A DNA stretch of 64,000 bases from NCBI RefSeq assembly GCF_030254645.1, contig NZ_CP116346.1, forward strand, positions 806,001-870,000. Reading direction: 5' to 3'. Under the pieces are notes generated by a model, which saw only the letters and a program-made list of their open reading frames with translations, was not told where the DNA came from and made no database searches. Below, in pieces: positions 29,706 to 39,428 of this stretch (the first letter of the stretch is position 1; the number at the start of each line of letters is the position of its first letter). The position numbers and the translations under genes are program-made. This stretch comes from Paucibacter sediminis (lineage in GTDB: Bacteria; Pseudomonadota; Gammaproteobacteria; Burkholderiales; Burkholderiaceae_C).

Positions 29706-31754
29706 TCAGGGCTTGGCCGCCGCCATCCTTTTGCCCGCGGCGGCCTCCACAAAGCGGTACTCATGCTGCGCATCGCGCAGGATCAGCGCGCGCGGGCCCT
29801 TGCCATCGCCCCGCACGAACTCGATGCCGCCGATGCCGGGATCGATGGTGACGAAGGACTGGGTGCCGTCCTCGGCCTTGCGCAGGGCCACCTCGCTCTT
29901 CCAGTGGTCGAACTGGAAGAACACCTGGCCCTGCTGGCGGCTGACCTTGATGCTGCCCAGCGCCGGGCTGGCATAACGCGCCGCCAGCGTGTCCGCGACG
30001 GCCTTGGGCACCGGCATGGTGAGCAGCTCGCGGTTCTTGGCCGCCTCGGCCTTGCGGTTCTCGGCCGCCAGGCGCAGGCGCTCGTCGGCCTCGGGCTTGC
30101 CCTCGAACACCAGCTCGAGCAGCTTGCGCAGGAAGGGGCCGCGCAGCAGCACGCCGGAGTCCGAGTTGGTCAGGATGGTGCCGCCGATGCCGAACTCGGG
30201 CAGCCAGAACATATTGCTGTGGAAGCCCAGCATGTCGCCGCCATGGCTCACCACGGTGACGCCATCCTGCTTGTTGATGAACAGGCCCATGCCGTAGACG
30301 TTGTCCTCGCCCACCATGATCTGCGGCTGGTAGCGCGCCAGCAGGTTCTGCTCGGACACCAGCTGCTGGCCCTCGGGGCTGCGGCCACGGCCCAGCTCCA
30401 TCAGCACATAGCGGCTGAAGTCGTGCGGGCTGGTCCACACCGCGCCGGCCGGGCGCGCCGGCACGATGGTGTAGTTGAGGTCCATGCGCGCCGGCTGGGT
30501 GCGGCCCTGCAGGTCGTCGCCATGCGGCTCGGCATGGTTGCCGCCCAGCGCCTTGGCGTAATCGAAGGTGGTGTTCAGCATGCCCAGGGGCTTGAAGAGG
30601 CGCTCGGCCATCAGCCGGTCGTAGGCGGCGCCCACCTCCTGGCCGGGCGCCAGCGCCGCCGCGGCGATATAGCCACCCGCCGCCACCATCAGATTGCTGT
30701 ACTGGAACACCTCGCCGAACTGGCTGGTGGGCTTCATCACGCTGAGCTGCTCGAAGCTGGTGGTCGGCGCGGCGCGGCCGTCGCCGAACAGCCATTCCAG
30801 GTCCTGGCGCGGCAGGCCGGTGCAGGCGCACACCAGGTGCTTGATCAGCACCTGCTTGGTCACCTCCGCGTCGCCCAGCCTGAAGCCCGGGTAGGCCTGG
30901 GCGGCGGGCTGATCCCAGCGCAGCTTGCCGGCATCCACCGCCTGGGCCAGCAGGGCGGTGGTCATGGCCTTGGTGTTGGAGGCCGCCATGAAGAGGGTGT
31001 GGGCGTCCACCGGCGTGGGCTTGCCGAGCTGGCGCACACCCAGGCCGCCCTCGAACACCACCTTGCTGCCGTCGATCAGGCTGAAGCCCACGCCCGGGAT
31101 GTCGAGCTGCTGCATGCCCTTGGCGACAAAGGCCTGCAGCGCGGCGATGCGCTCGGCATCCAGGGGCTTGGGCTTGCGGCCGGCAAAGCTCTCGCGCTCA
31201 TAGCCCTTGGGGCGCAGGCTGGTGAGCATCTTGCCGATCGGGGCGCCGCGCTTTTCCAGCGTGGCGTCGGCGGCCTCCAGGGTCACCACCACCCAGGCCG
31301 TGCCGGCGCGGCGCGCGATCGCCTGCACCGATAGGCGCTCGTTGGGCGAGGTCTCGTAGTCGAACACGCGCTGCTCCTCCCAGCCGCTGCGCGGCGGGCG
31401 CGGCGTGGCCAGGCGCAGCGTGCGCTTGAAGCCGGGATGGGCCAGGGCCCAGGCCTGGGCCACCGCCTCCTCGGCGCTGTTGGCCTGCGGCACATCGATG
31501 ATGGCCAGCTGGGCGTCGCCCTCGGGCGCGGTGAGGCGCAGCAGGGCACCCTCGCGGCCGAGCGCGAAGCCATCCGCCGGCGTGAAGGTATGGCCGGCCG
31601 AGGTGGTTTGCACGGCCGCGGCCGCCGCGGCGGCGGCGGGGGCCTCGGCGGCCTGCGCGGCGCCCAGCGGCGCCAGCGACAACAACAGGGCCAGGCCGGC
31701 GGCGGCCAGCTGGTTCAGGGGCTTGGGGGCGTTCAATCGGGCATCGGGTCGCAT
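29706..31754 (-). CDS. Periplasmic serine hydrolase, beta-lactamase/class C PBP type
   Basis: A 682-residue exported protein (signal LAAAGLALLLSLAPLGAAQAA). After a ~170-residue N-terminal region comes a beta-lactamase-related hydrolase domain (~205-520) with the catalytic S-x-x-K in MAASNTKAMTTA and Y-x-N in FQYSNLM. A late HGG (VSHGGDMLGF) takes the KTG-like position. The C-terminal ~130 residues form a lipocalin-like domain (GSIKVSRQQGQVFFQFDHWKSEVAL). Such proteins are usually D-aminopeptidases or esterases rather than antibiotic resistance enzymes. GAGGAG lies 5 nt before the ATG. Confidence 0.9.
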   Translation of the reverse strand: MRPDARLNAPKPLNQLAAAGLALLLSLAPLGAAQAAEAPAAAAAAAAVQTTSAGHTFTPADGFALGREGALLRLTAPEGDAQLAIIDVPQANSAEEAVAQAWALAHPGFKRTLRLATPRPPRSGWEEQRVFDYETSPNERLSVQAIARRAGTAWVVVTLEAADATLEKRGAPIGKMLTSLRPKGYERESFAGRKPKPLDAERIAALQAFVAKGMQQLDIPGVGFSLIDGSKVVFEGGLGVRQLGKPTPVDAHTLFMAASNTKAMTTALLAQAVDAGKLRWDQPAAQAYPGFRLGDAEVTKQVLIKHLVCACTGLPRQDLEWLFGDGRAAPTTSFEQLSVMKPTSQFGEVFQYSNLMVAAGGYIAAAALAPGQEVGAAYDRLMAERLFKPLGMLNTTFDYAKALGGNHAEPHGDDLQGRTQPARMDLNYTIVPARPAGAVWTSPHDFSRYVLMELGRGRSPEGQQLVSEQNLLARYQPQIMVGEDNVYGMGLFINKQDGVTVVSHGGDMLGFHSNMFWLPEFGIGGTILTNSDSGVLLRGPFLRKLLELVFEGKPEADERLRLAAENRKAEAAKNRELLTMPVPKAVADTLAARYASPALGSIKVSRQQGQVFFQFDHWKSEVALRKAEDGTQSFVTIDPGIGGIEFVRGDGKGPRALILRDAQHEYRFVEAAAGKRMAAAKP

Positions 31755-31845
31755 GGCTTCTCCTCAGGTGCGGCGCATGCTAGGTGGGCCCCCAAAGCCC
31801 GCCTATAGGTCATAGCCCTTGCCCCGGGCTGACGTGATCGCGCCA

Positions 31846-31869
31846 ATTGACGTTTACGTAAACGTCAAT
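31846..31869. promoter_or_regulatory. Perfect 24-bp palindrome upstream of icmF, probable operator
   Basis: The half site ATTGACGTTTAC is followed directly by its exact reverse complement GTAAACGTCAAT. It lies 73 bp upstream of icmF and 91 bp upstream of the divergent hydrolase. The ACGTTTACGT core resembles operators of MerR-family LiuR regulators of branched-chain amino acid and fatty acid breakdown. That fits IcmF acting on isobutyryl-CoA, but the regulator is not in the window. Confidence 0.7.
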
Positions 31870-31942
31870 CAGCCTCTAGAATCCGCCTACCTTTGCTGAT
31901 AGAACCGGGCATTGCCGCTGCTTTGCCCGCTGGAGACACGCC

Positions 31943-34900
31943 ATGACCGATTTGTCCGCCGAGTACAAGGCCCTCGCCGACTACCGCCCCACTCACAAGG
32001 TTCGTTTCGTGACGGCGGCCAGCCTGTTCGATGGCCATGACGCGGCGATCAACATCATGCGGCGCATCCTCCAGGGCATGGGCGCCGAGGTCATCCACCT
32101 GGGCCACAACCGCTCGGTGGACGAGGTCGTCACCGCCGCGCTGCAGGAAGACGCGCAGGGCATCGCCATCAGCTCCTACCAGGGCGGCCATGTCGAGTAC
32201 TTCAAGTACATGGTGGAGCTGCTGAAGGCGCGCGGCGGCGAGCATATCCAGGTCTATGGCGGCGGCGGCGGCGTGATCGTGCCGGCCGAGATCCGCGATC
32301 TGGCCGAGCATGGCGTGCGCATCTTCAGCCCCGAGGACGGCCAGCGCATGGGCCTGGCCGGCATGATCGGCGAGATGGTGATGCGCTGCGACCAGGATCT
32401 CTCGGTGCACGCGCCCAAGCAGCTGGAAGCCATCCAGGGCCATGACGAAGCCGCCTGGCGCGCGCTGGCCCAGCTGATCACCGCGCTGGAGAACGGCAAG
32501 GCCGAGGCCGGCCTGGTGGCCGCGCTGCAGGCCGCCAGCAAGGACATCAAGACCCCCGTACTGGGCATCACCGGCACCGGCGGAGCGGGCAAGTCCAGCC
32601 TCACCGACGAGCTGATCCGCCGCCTGCGCCTGGACCAGGGCGACAGCCTGCGCGTGGCGCTGATCTCGATCGACCCCTCGCGCCGCAAGAGCGGCGGCGC
32701 GCTCTTGGGCGACCGCATCCGCATGAATGCGATCGGCCCCTGGAAGAACGGCCAGCGCGTCTTCATGCGCAGCCTGGCCACGCGCGACTTCGGCAGCGAG
32801 ATCTCCAAGGCCCTGCCGGACGTGATCGCCGCGGCCAAGCTGGCGGGCTTCGACCTCATCGTGGTGGAGACCTCGGGCATCGGCCAGGGCGACGCCGCCA
32901 TCGTGCCGCATGTGGACGTACCCATGTATGTGATGACGCCCGAGTTCGGCGCCGCCAGCCAGCTCGAGAAGATCGACATGCTGGACTTCGCCGAGTTCGT
33001 GGCCATCAACAAGTTCGACCGCAAGGGCGCGCCCGATGCGCTGCGCGACGTGGCCAAGCAGGTGCAGCGCAACAAGGAGGCCTGGGGCAAGAAGCCGGAC
33101 GAGATGCCGGCGTTCGGCACCATGGCCAGCCGCTTCAACGACGACGGCGTGACCGCGCTCTACCAGGCGCTCAAGGGCCGCCTGGCCGAGCTGGGCCTGC
33201 AGTTTGGCGAGGCCCGCCTGCCGCTGGTGCACACCCGCCACAGCACCAACCAGACCCCCATCGTGCCGGGCGCGCGCGTGCGCTACCTGGCCGAGATTTC
33301 CGATGCGGTGCGCGGCTACAAGAAGCGCGCGCGCCAGCAGGCCACCCTCGCGCGCGAGATCCAGCAGCTCTGGGGAAGCTCGCGCATGCTGCTGCAAGCC
33401 AACCCCGACAAGCACCGCGCCCGCGACGCGCTGAACGAGCTGGCGCAGGAACGCGAGGGCCAGCTCGACCCCGCAGCGCGCAAGCTGCTGGCCCAGTGGC
33501 CCGATATGCAGAAGGCCTATGCCGGCGACGAGTACGTGGTGAAGATCCGCGACAAGGAGATCCGCACCAGCCTGATCTCCACCAGCCTGTCCGGCACCAA
33601 GATCCGCAAGGTGGTGCTGCCGCATTACGAGGACCATGGCGAGCTGCTGAAGTGGCTGCTGCTGGAGAACGTGCCCGGCAGCTTCCCCTACACCGCCGGC
33701 GTGTTCGCCTTCAAGCGCGAGGGCGAGGACCCCACCCGCATGTTCGCTGGCGAGGGCGATGCCTTCCGCACCAATCGCCGCTTCAAGCTGGTGAGCGAGG
33801 GCATGGAGGCCAAGCGCCTCTCCACCGCCTTCGACTCGGTGACCCTGTATGGCAACGACCCCGACCCGCGCCCGGACATCTACGGCAAGGTGGGCAATTC
33901 CGGCGTCAGCATCGCGACGCTGGACGACATGAAGGTGCTGTACGACGGCTTCGACCTCTGCAGCCCCAGCACCTCGGTGTCGATGACCATCAACGGGCCC
34001 GCGCCCTCGATCCTGGCGATGTTCATGAACACCGCGATCGACCAGAACCTCGCCAAGTTCAAGGCCGACAACGGCCGCGAGCCCACCGCCGACGAGGCCG
34101 CCAAGATCAAGGACTGGGTGCTGGCGAATGTGCGCGGCACCGTGCAGGCCGACATCCTGAAGGAAGACCAGGGCCAGAACACCTGCATCTTCTCGACCGA
34201 GTTCTCGCTCAAGGTGATGGGCGACATCGCCGAGTACTTCGTGCACCACAACGTGCGCAACTTCTACTCGGTCTCGATCAGCGGTTATCACATCGCCGAG
34301 GCCGGCGCGAACCCGATCAGCCAGCTGGCGCTGACGCTCTCCAACGGCTTCACTTTTGTGGAAGCCTATCTGGCGCGCGGCATGCACATCGACGACTTCG
34401 CGCCCAACCTCAGCTTCTTCTTCAGCAACGGCATGGACCCCGAGTACACCGTGCTGGGCCGCGTGGCGCGCCGCATCTGGGCGGTGGCGATGCGCGACCG
34501 CTATGGCGCCAACGAGCGCAGCCAGAAGCTCAAGTACCACATCCAGACCTCGGGCCGCTCGCTGCACGCGCAGGAGATCCAGTTCAACGACATCCGCACC
34601 ACGCTGCAGGCGCTGATCGCGGTGTACGACAACTGCAACTCGCTGCACACCAACGCCTTCGACGAGGCCATCACCACGCCGACCGAAGAAAGCGTGCGCC
34701 GCGCCATGGCGATCCAGCTCATCATCAACCGCGAGTGGGGCCTGGCCAAGAACGAGAACCCCTCACAGGGCGCCTTCATCATCGACGAGCTCACCGAGCT
34801 GGTGGAAGAGGCGGTGCTGGCCGAGTTCGAGAAGATCGCCGAGCGCGGCGGCGTGCTCGGTGCGATGGAGACCGGCTTCCAGCGCAGCAAGATCCAGGAA

Positions 34901-35233
34901 GAGAGCATGCATTACGAGATGCTCAAGCACACCGGCGAGTACCCCATCATCGGCGTCAACACCTTCCGCAACCCGCATGGCGACACCGTGCCCGAGACCA
35001 TCGAGCTGGCGCGCTCCACCGACGACGAGAAGCAGAGCCAGCTGCAGCGCCTGCACGACTTCCACGAGCGCCACGCCGGCGCCAGCGCCGCGATGCTGCA
35101 GCGCCTGCAGCAGGCCGTGATCGCGAACCAGAACGTGTTCGAGGTGCTGATGGACGCGGTGCGCGTCTGCTCGCTGGGCCAGATCACCTCGGCGCTGTTC
35201 GAGGTGGGCGGGCAGTACCGCCGCAGCATGTAA
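31943..35233 (+). CDS. icmF: Fused isobutyryl-CoA mutase IcmF (B12-dependent, with G-protein chaperone)
   Basis: A 1096-residue cytoplasmic enzyme that interconverts isobutyryl-CoA and n-butyryl-CoA using adenosylcobalamin. Domains in order: B12-binding Rossmann domain (~15-145; [17 protein letters not shown] with the cobalt-ligand His), MeaI-type GTPase (~205-420; [34 protein letters not shown]) and the methylmalonyl-CoA-mutase-like TIM barrel (~530-1090; [31 protein letters not shown]). Length and order match known IcmF. It stands alone behind a palindromic operator. Confidence 0.96.
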   Translation: MTDLSAEYKALADYRPTHKVRFVTAASLFDGHDAAINIMRRILQGMGAEVIHLGHNRSVDEVVTAALQEDAQGIAISSYQGGHVEYFKYMVELLKARGGEHIQVYGGGGGVIVPAEIRDLAEHGVRIFSPEDGQRMGLAGMIGEMVMRCDQDLSVHAPKQLEAIQGHDEAAWRALAQLITALENGKAEAGLVAALQAASKDIKTPVLGITGTGGAGKSSLTDELIRRLRLDQGDSLRVALISIDPSRRKSGGALLGDRIRMNAIGPWKNGQRVFMRSLATRDFGSEISKALPDVIAAAKLAGFDLIVVETSGIGQGDAAIVPHVDVPMYVMTPEFGAASQLEKIDMLDFAEFVAINKFDRKGAPDALRDVAKQVQRNKEAWGKKPDEMPAFGTMASRFNDDGVTALYQALKGRLAELGLQFGEARLPLVHTRHSTNQTPIVPGARVRYLAEISDAVRGYKKRARQQATLAREIQQLWGSSRMLLQANPDKHRARDALNELAQEREGQLDPAARKLLAQWPDMQKAYAGDEYVVKIRDKEIRTSLISTSLSGTKIRKVVLPHYEDHGELLKWLLLENVPGSFPYTAGVFAFKREGEDPTRMFAGEGDAFRTNRRFKLVSEGMEAKRLSTAFDSVTLYGNDPDPRPDIYGKVGNSGVSIATLDDMKVLYDGFDLCSPSTSVSMTINGPAPSILAMFMNTAIDQNLAKFKADNGREPTADEAAKIKDWVLANVRGTVQADILKEDQGQNTCIFSTEFSLKVMGDIAEYFVHHNVRNFYSVSISGYHIAEAGANPISQLALTLSNGFTFVEAYLARGMHIDDFAPNLSFFFSNGMDPEYTVLGRVARRIWAVAMRDRYGANERSQKLKYHIQTSGRSLHAQEIQFNDIRTTLQALIAVYDNCNSLHTNAFDEAITTPTEESVRRAMAIQLIINREWGLAKNENPSQGAFIIDELTELVEEAVLAEFEKIAERGGVLGAMETGFQRSKIQEESMHYEMLKHTGEYPIIGVNTFRNPHGDTVPETIELARSTDDEKQSQLQRLHDFHERHAGASAAMLQRLQQAVIANQNVFEVLMDAVRVCSLGQITSALFEVGGQYRRSM

Positions 35234-35238
35234 GCAGG

Positions 35239-35263
35239 CCGCGAGGCACGGGGGGGCTCGCGG
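35239..35263. terminator. Hairpin between convergent icmF and DedA-rhodanese genes
   Basis: CCGCGAG and CTCGCGG form a perfect 7-bp stem around an 11-nt G-rich loop in the 32-bp gap. There is no T tract on either side, so activity as an intrinsic terminator is uncertain. Confidence 0.4.
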
Positions 35264-35265
35264 AC

Positions 35266-36201
35266 TCAGCCGCCGTCGAGCGCCTGCCCGTCGCGGACCC
35301 AGGCCTCGATGCCGCCTCGCAGCACGCGCGCCCGACGGCCTTGCTGGCGCAGCCAGACGGCGGCGCGCACGGCCGAGGCGTCCTGAGGGCAGGCGCAGTA
35401 GGTAAAGAACTCGGCCGTCGCCGGCCATTGGGCCAGGTCGGTTTGCTGCAGCCGGCCCAGATCGAGCGGGCGCGCGCCTGGGATGCGGCCGGGCGCCGGC
35501 ATGCCGGGCAAGCTGGCACGCACGTCCAGCACCACAATGTCGGGCCCTTGCGCCAGCAGGGCCGCCAGCGCGGCCGCGTCGATGCGCTCGAAGCGCAGCA
35601 GCTCGCGCCGGTTGCGCCAGCGCCGCCAGAGCCGCCAGGCCAGGTAGGCCAGCAGCAGGGCCAAGACGCCCCAGAGCGCGGCGCTGCCGAGCTCGCCGAG
35701 CCCGGCCAGGAGGCGCTCGATCTGGCGGCTGAAAAGCCAACCCACGCCTATGCCCGTGGCCGCCCACAGCAGGGAACCGGCCAGATTGAAGAGCATGAAG
35801 CTGCGCAAGGGCATGCCGAGGGCGCCGGCCAGCGGCGGCGCCAGCACCGACAGCCCCGGCACGAACTTGGCGATCAGCAGCGTGCGCGCGCCGCGCCGCG
35901 CAAAGCTCGCCTCGTTCTGGCGCACGCAACTGTCGGGCGAGATCGAGATACGGCAGAGCGTCGACAGCACGCGCCGCCCAAGCCGGCGCCCGGCATAAAA
36001 CCACAGCGTGTTGGCCAGCATCGCCGCCAGCGTGGCCAGCAGCAGGGACTGCAGCGCAAAACCGGCATTCGCCACCGCCTGCGCGCCGGCCAGCATGAGC
36101 AGGGGCGTGGACGGCAAGGGCGCGCCGATCTGTTCGAGAAAGACCCCGATAGCGACGGCCAGCAGGCCATGCTGCGACAACAAAGCGGCGAGTTCCTGCA
36201 T
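35266..36201 (-). CDS. DedA-family membrane protein fused to a rhodanese domain
   Basis: A 311-residue protein. Residues ~1-190 are a DedA/VTT membrane domain (FLEQIGAPLPSTPLLMLAGA, AKFVPGLSVLAPPLAGALGM, FMLFNLAGSLLWA) ending in a long helix with a basic cytoplasmic edge (WRLWRRWRNRR). Residues ~205-305 are a cytoplasmic rhodanese-like domain (VVLDVRASLPG...IPGARPLDL...FFTYCACPQDASA) with the active-site cysteine in YCACPQDAS. This fusion is known in proteobacteria. DedA proteins move lipids or protect the proton-motive force; the sulfur-transfer partner is unknown. Confidence 0.9.
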   Translation of the reverse strand: MQELAALLSQHGLLAVAIGVFLEQIGAPLPSTPLLMLAGAQAVANAGFALQSLLLATLAAMLANTLWFYAGRRLGRRVLSTLCRISISPDSCVRQNEASFARRGARTLLIAKFVPGLSVLAPPLAGALGMPLRSFMLFNLAGSLLWAATGIGVGWLFSRQIERLLAGLGELGSAALWGVLALLLAYLAWRLWRRWRNRRELLRFERIDAAALAALLAQGPDIVVLDVRASLPGMPAPGRIPGARPLDLGRLQQTDLAQWPATAEFFTYCACPQDASAVRAAVWLRQQGRRARVLRGGIEAWVRDGQALDGG

Positions 36202-36300
36202 GACGGGAGTCAGGATAGCAGCGCCGCACCGAAGGCCCTGCGACTCGCGGTCGGAGCGAAATTGGCGTAAAACGGAACCGTCGCCACGAAGGAGGCCGCC

Positions 36301-36675
36301 ATGAACTGGAACACCGGACTGCTACCCATCGAAGCGCAGATGGACATCCCGCCGGAGGGGCCGGGCGAACGCCCCGCGGAGCCGCCCAGCGCCCTGCCCG
36401 AGCAGGCCCTGCTGATCGACGTGCGCTCCTATGCCGAGTACATGCAAGGCCATCTGCCGGGCGCGCATTGCCTGCCGCTGCCCAAGCTCGACGTCATGAT
36501 CCACGAGCTGGCGCCGGACCCGCAGACGCCGCTGATCGTCTACTGCGCCAGCGGCGCCCGCGCCGAGCTGGCGCTGGGCCAGCTGCGGCGCCTGGGCTAC
36601 CGCCAGGCCCACTACGGCGGAGCGGCGATGGCCCTGGCCAAACAGCTGCGGCTGCCGCTGAGCGCGGGCATGTAG
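36301..36675 (+). CDS. Single-domain rhodanese-like sulfurtransferase
   Basis: A 124-residue protein, one rhodanese domain (LLIDVRSYAEYMQGHLPGAHCLPL) with catalytic Cys82 in the CASGAR loop (IVYCASGARAELAL), similar to PspE/GlpE. No clear export signal. GGAGG lies 7 nt upstream of the ATG. It sits between two other rhodanese genes and is divergent from the DedA fusion. Confidence 0.9.
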   Translation: MNWNTGLLPIEAQMDIPPEGPGERPAEPPSALPEQALLIDVRSYAEYMQGHLPGAHCLPLPKLDVMIHELAPDPQTPLIVYCASGARAELALGQLRRLGYRQAHYGGAAMALAKQLRLPLSAGM

Positions 36676-36690
36676 GCTCGCGCGCCGCGC

Positions 36691-37146
36691 TCAGGCACAG
36701 CCGCACTCGAGCAGCTGCGCGTCCCGCATCGAGCCGGGCGCGCTGCCGGTGGCCAGCGGGTGGCCGTCGCGGCGCCAGAAGTCCAGGCCGCCCAGCATCT
36801 CCTTGACCGAGAAACCCAGGGCGGCGAGCTTGTAGGCGCCCTTGGTCGAGCCGTTGCAACCGATGCCGTCGCAATAGGTCACATAGGTCTTGGTGCGGTC
36901 CAGGCCCGCGGTGGAGGCAGCGTCCATCCGGCGATGCGGCAGGCTCAGCGCGCCCGGCACATGGCCGGCGGCGTACAGGGCCTCGGCGCGCGTGTCGATC
37001 ACCACGATGTCGGCCAGGCCGGCGCGCAGATCCTCGGCCACGTCCCAGGCATCGGCGTGGTATTGCAGCTTGGCCAACATGAAGGCGGCGCTCTCGGCGG
37101 GGCTGGGGGCGGGGTGGGCAAGCACGGCGGACGGGGCGGCAGGCAT
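36691..37146 (-). CDS. Rhodanese-like protein with extra cysteine pair
   Basis: A 151-residue rhodanese-like domain (IVVIDTRAEALYAAGHVPGALSLPHRRM) with active-site loop CDGIGCNGST (Cys92 catalytic, Cys97 within the loop) and C-terminal ECGCA. The CDGxxCN loop is characteristic of a rhodanese subfamily often found near MocR/GntR regulators. It is divergent from the MocR-type gene and convergent with the neighbouring rhodanese (15-bp gap). Confidence 0.88.
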   Translation of the reverse strand: MPAAPSAVLAHPAPSPAESAAFMLAKLQYHADAWDVAEDLRAGLADIVVIDTRAEALYAAGHVPGALSLPHRRMDAASTAGLDRTKTYVTYCDGIGCNGSTKGAYKLAALGFSVKEMLGGLDFWRRDGHPLATGSAPGSMRDAQLLECGCA

Positions 37147-37248
37147 GGTCGGGCTCCTTGATCGGTGGCTGTTGCTAGGTGTCGTTGCGCCAGTGTCTTC
37201 CCGGATGGCCTTAGCATTGATACCAATTCATCCACATCCATAAGACCA

Positions 37249-38691
37249 ATGAGCAAGCCGCGCCTGTGGTTGCAGCTGTTTGAACGCCAGGCCGGCCAGG
37301 GCCTGGGCCGGCGCGAGCAGCTCTGCGCCAGCCTGCGCGCGGCCATGCGCGCGGGCGAGCTGGGGCTGGACGAGCGTCTGCCCGCCAGCCGGGTGCTGGC
37401 GGCCGATCTGGGGCTGTCGCGCGTCACCGTCGAGGCCGCCTACGGGCAGCTCGAGGCCGAGGGCTATCTGAAGCGTGCGGTCGGGCGCGGCAGCTTTGTG
37501 GCGGTCTCGCTGGCGCGCGCGCCGCAGCGCAAGCAGGCGCCCGCGCCGGCCCTGGGCCCGGGGCTGTCGCGCCGCGGCCGGCGTGTGGCCGAGGGCGGCG
37601 GCTGCATGGATCCGCTGCGGCCGCTGCCCTTCGCCGCCGGCAGCCCCGATCTGCGCGCCTTTCCCATCGCCCTGTGGCGGCAGCTGAGCAACAAGCGGTT
37701 GCGCGCCGAGCCCGGCCTGCTGGGCTATGGCGACCCGCAGGGCCACGAGGGCCTGCGCGCCGCCATCGCCGACCATCTGAACCAGTCACGCGGCCTGCGC
37801 TGCCGCGCCGAGCAGGTGCTGGTGCTCACCAGCTCGCAGCAGGCCCTGCAATTGCTGGCCGGCATGCTGCTGGACGAGGGCGACACGCTCTGGATGGAAG
37901 AACCCGGCTACCGCGGCGCGCGCACCGCCTTCGCCGCCGCCGGCGCCGCCGTGCTGCCGGTGCCGGTGGATGAGCAGGGGCTGCGGCCCGATGCCGCGCT
38001 GCCGGCGCCGCGCCTGATCTACCTGACGCCCTCGCACCAATACCCCTGCGGCATGGCGCTGAGCCTGCCGCGGCGCCTCGCCCTGTTGGCCCTGGCGCGG
38101 CGCGAAAACGCCTGGATCGTCGAGGACGACTACGACAGCGAATTCCATTACGAGGGCCGGCCCACGCCCGCGCTGCAGGGGCTGGACGAGCATGGCCGGG
38201 TGATCTACCTGGGCACCTTCTCCAAGGCCTTGTTCCCCTCGCTGCGCCTGGCCTATATGGTGCTGCCCGAGGCCCTGGTGGCGCCGCTGGTGACGGCGCG
38301 CAACATCCACGACGGCCACAGCGCCCAGCTGGCCCAGGCCGTCACCGCCGACTTCATCCGCCAGGGCCATCTGGCCGCGCATCTGCGCCTGATGCGCCAG
38401 CTCTACCGCCAGCGCCGCGAGCGGCTGCTACAGGCCTGCCAGCAACACCTGGCGCCCTGGCTGCGCCCCCAGCCCAGCGCCGGCGGCCTGCAGCTGGCGG
38501 CCCTGCTGCCCGCCGGCGAGGAAGCGCGCTGGACGCGCGCCGCCGCCGCGCTGGGCGTGCTGACGCCCAGCCTGCGCGCCCTCTACGCCGGGCCGGCCAC
38601 GCAGGACGGCTGGCTGCTCGGCTACGCGGCGCTGACGCCGGATGAGATCATCGCTGCCGTACGGCAATTGGCCCGCATCCGCCCGCTATGA
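37249..38691 (+). CDS. MocR-family transcriptional regulator (GntR HTH plus aminotransferase fold)
   Basis: A 480-residue protein with an N-terminal GntR winged helix (~20-85; LRAAMRAGELGLDERLPASRVLAADLGLSRVTVEAAYGQLEAEGYL) and a class-I aminotransferase-like domain (~120-478). The likely PLP lysine is in YLGTFSKALFPSLRLAY and the PLP-contacting Asp in VEDDYDSEF. Start 37249 is chosen because the domain begins directly after it. Divergent from the CDG-type rhodanese, which it probably regulates, and overlapping the GST gene by 4 bp. Confidence 0.92.
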   Translation: MSKPRLWLQLFERQAGQGLGRREQLCASLRAAMRAGELGLDERLPASRVLAADLGLSRVTVEAAYGQLEAEGYLKRAVGRGSFVAVSLARAPQRKQAPAPALGPGLSRRGRRVAEGGGCMDPLRPLPFAAGSPDLRAFPIALWRQLSNKRLRAEPGLLGYGDPQGHEGLRAAIADHLNQSRGLRCRAEQVLVLTSSQQALQLLAGMLLDEGDTLWMEEPGYRGARTAFAAAGAAVLPVPVDEQGLRPDAALPAPRLIYLTPSHQYPCGMALSLPRRLALLALARRENAWIVEDDYDSEFHYEGRPTPALQGLDEHGRVIYLGTFSKALFPSLRLAYMVLPEALVAPLVTARNIHDGHSAQLAQAVTADFIRQGHLAAHLRLMRQLYRQRRERLLQACQQHLAPWLRPQPSAGGLQLAALLPAGEEARWTRAAAALGVLTPSLRALYAGPATQDGWLLGYAALTPDEIIAAVRQLARIRPL

Positions 38692-39359
38692 CCATCACCC
38701 TCTACCACTGCCTCAGCGCGCGCTCCTTCCGCCCCTTGTGGGCGCTGGAAGAATTGGGCCTGCGCTACGAGCTCAAGCTGCTGCCCTTCCCGCCGCGTGC
38801 GCACCACAAGCCCTTCTTCGAGCAGAACCCGCTGGGCACCGTGCCCCTGCTGGTGGATGGCGCCACGCGCATCAGCGAATCGGCCGCCAGCTGCCAGTAC
38901 CTGGCGGCAAGACATGACCCCGGCGGCCTCGACGTGAGCCCCGGCGAGCCCGACTACGGCGCCTACCTCAACTACCTGCACTTCGGCGAGGCCACGCTGA
39001 CCTTCCCGCAGACCCTGGTGCTGCGCTACCGCTTTTTCGAGCCGCCCGAGCGCCGCCAGCCGCAGGTGGCCGACGACTACGCCAAATGGTTTCTGGCGCG
39101 CCTGCGCACGCTGGAGCCGCGCCTGGCCGAGCAAGAGCATCTCTGTGCCGGGCGCTTCAGCGCCGCCGACATCTCGGTCGGCTACGCGCTGCTGCTGGCC
39201 CAGCATCTGGGCATGGCCGAGCAGTTCACGCCGATGGTGGCGGCCTACTGGCAACGCCTGCAGGCCCGCCCGGCCTACCAGCGCGCCCAGGCGCTGCAGT
39301 TCGAGGCCGCTGCGGCGCAGGGCGTGCCGCTGATTGCGGCGCCGGATCTCCGGCCCTGA
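38688..39359 (+). CDS. Glutathione S-transferase
   Basis: A 223-residue GST: N-terminal thioredoxin fold (1-82, MTITLYHCLSARSFRPLWALEELGLRYEL, conserved NPLGTVPLLVDG and ESAASCQYL) and C-terminal helical domain (AEQEHLCAGRFSAADISVGYALLL). The substrate is unknown. ATGA overlap with the MocR regulator indicates co-translation. Confidence 0.92.
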   Translation: MTITLYHCLSARSFRPLWALEELGLRYELKLLPFPPRAHHKPFFEQNPLGTVPLLVDGATRISESAASCQYLAARHDPGGLDVSPGEPDYGAYLNYLHFGEATLTFPQTLVLRYRFFEPPERRQPQVADDYAKWFLARLRTLEPRLAEQEHLCAGRFSAADISVGYALLLAQHLGMAEQFTPMVAAYWQRLQARPAYQRAQALQFEAAAAQGVPLIAAPDLRP

Positions 39360-39428
39360 CATGGCTTTGGGCAGGGTCATCAGCGCTGCGCCATACTGCG
39401 GCGCTTCAACTGCCACCGAGCGTCCGCC

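Noticed and set aside
31848-31883. TTGACG...TAGAAT as an ordinary sigma-70 promoter of icmF
   Set aside because: The spacer would be 24 bp, too long. TTGACG is better explained as part of the palindromic operator.
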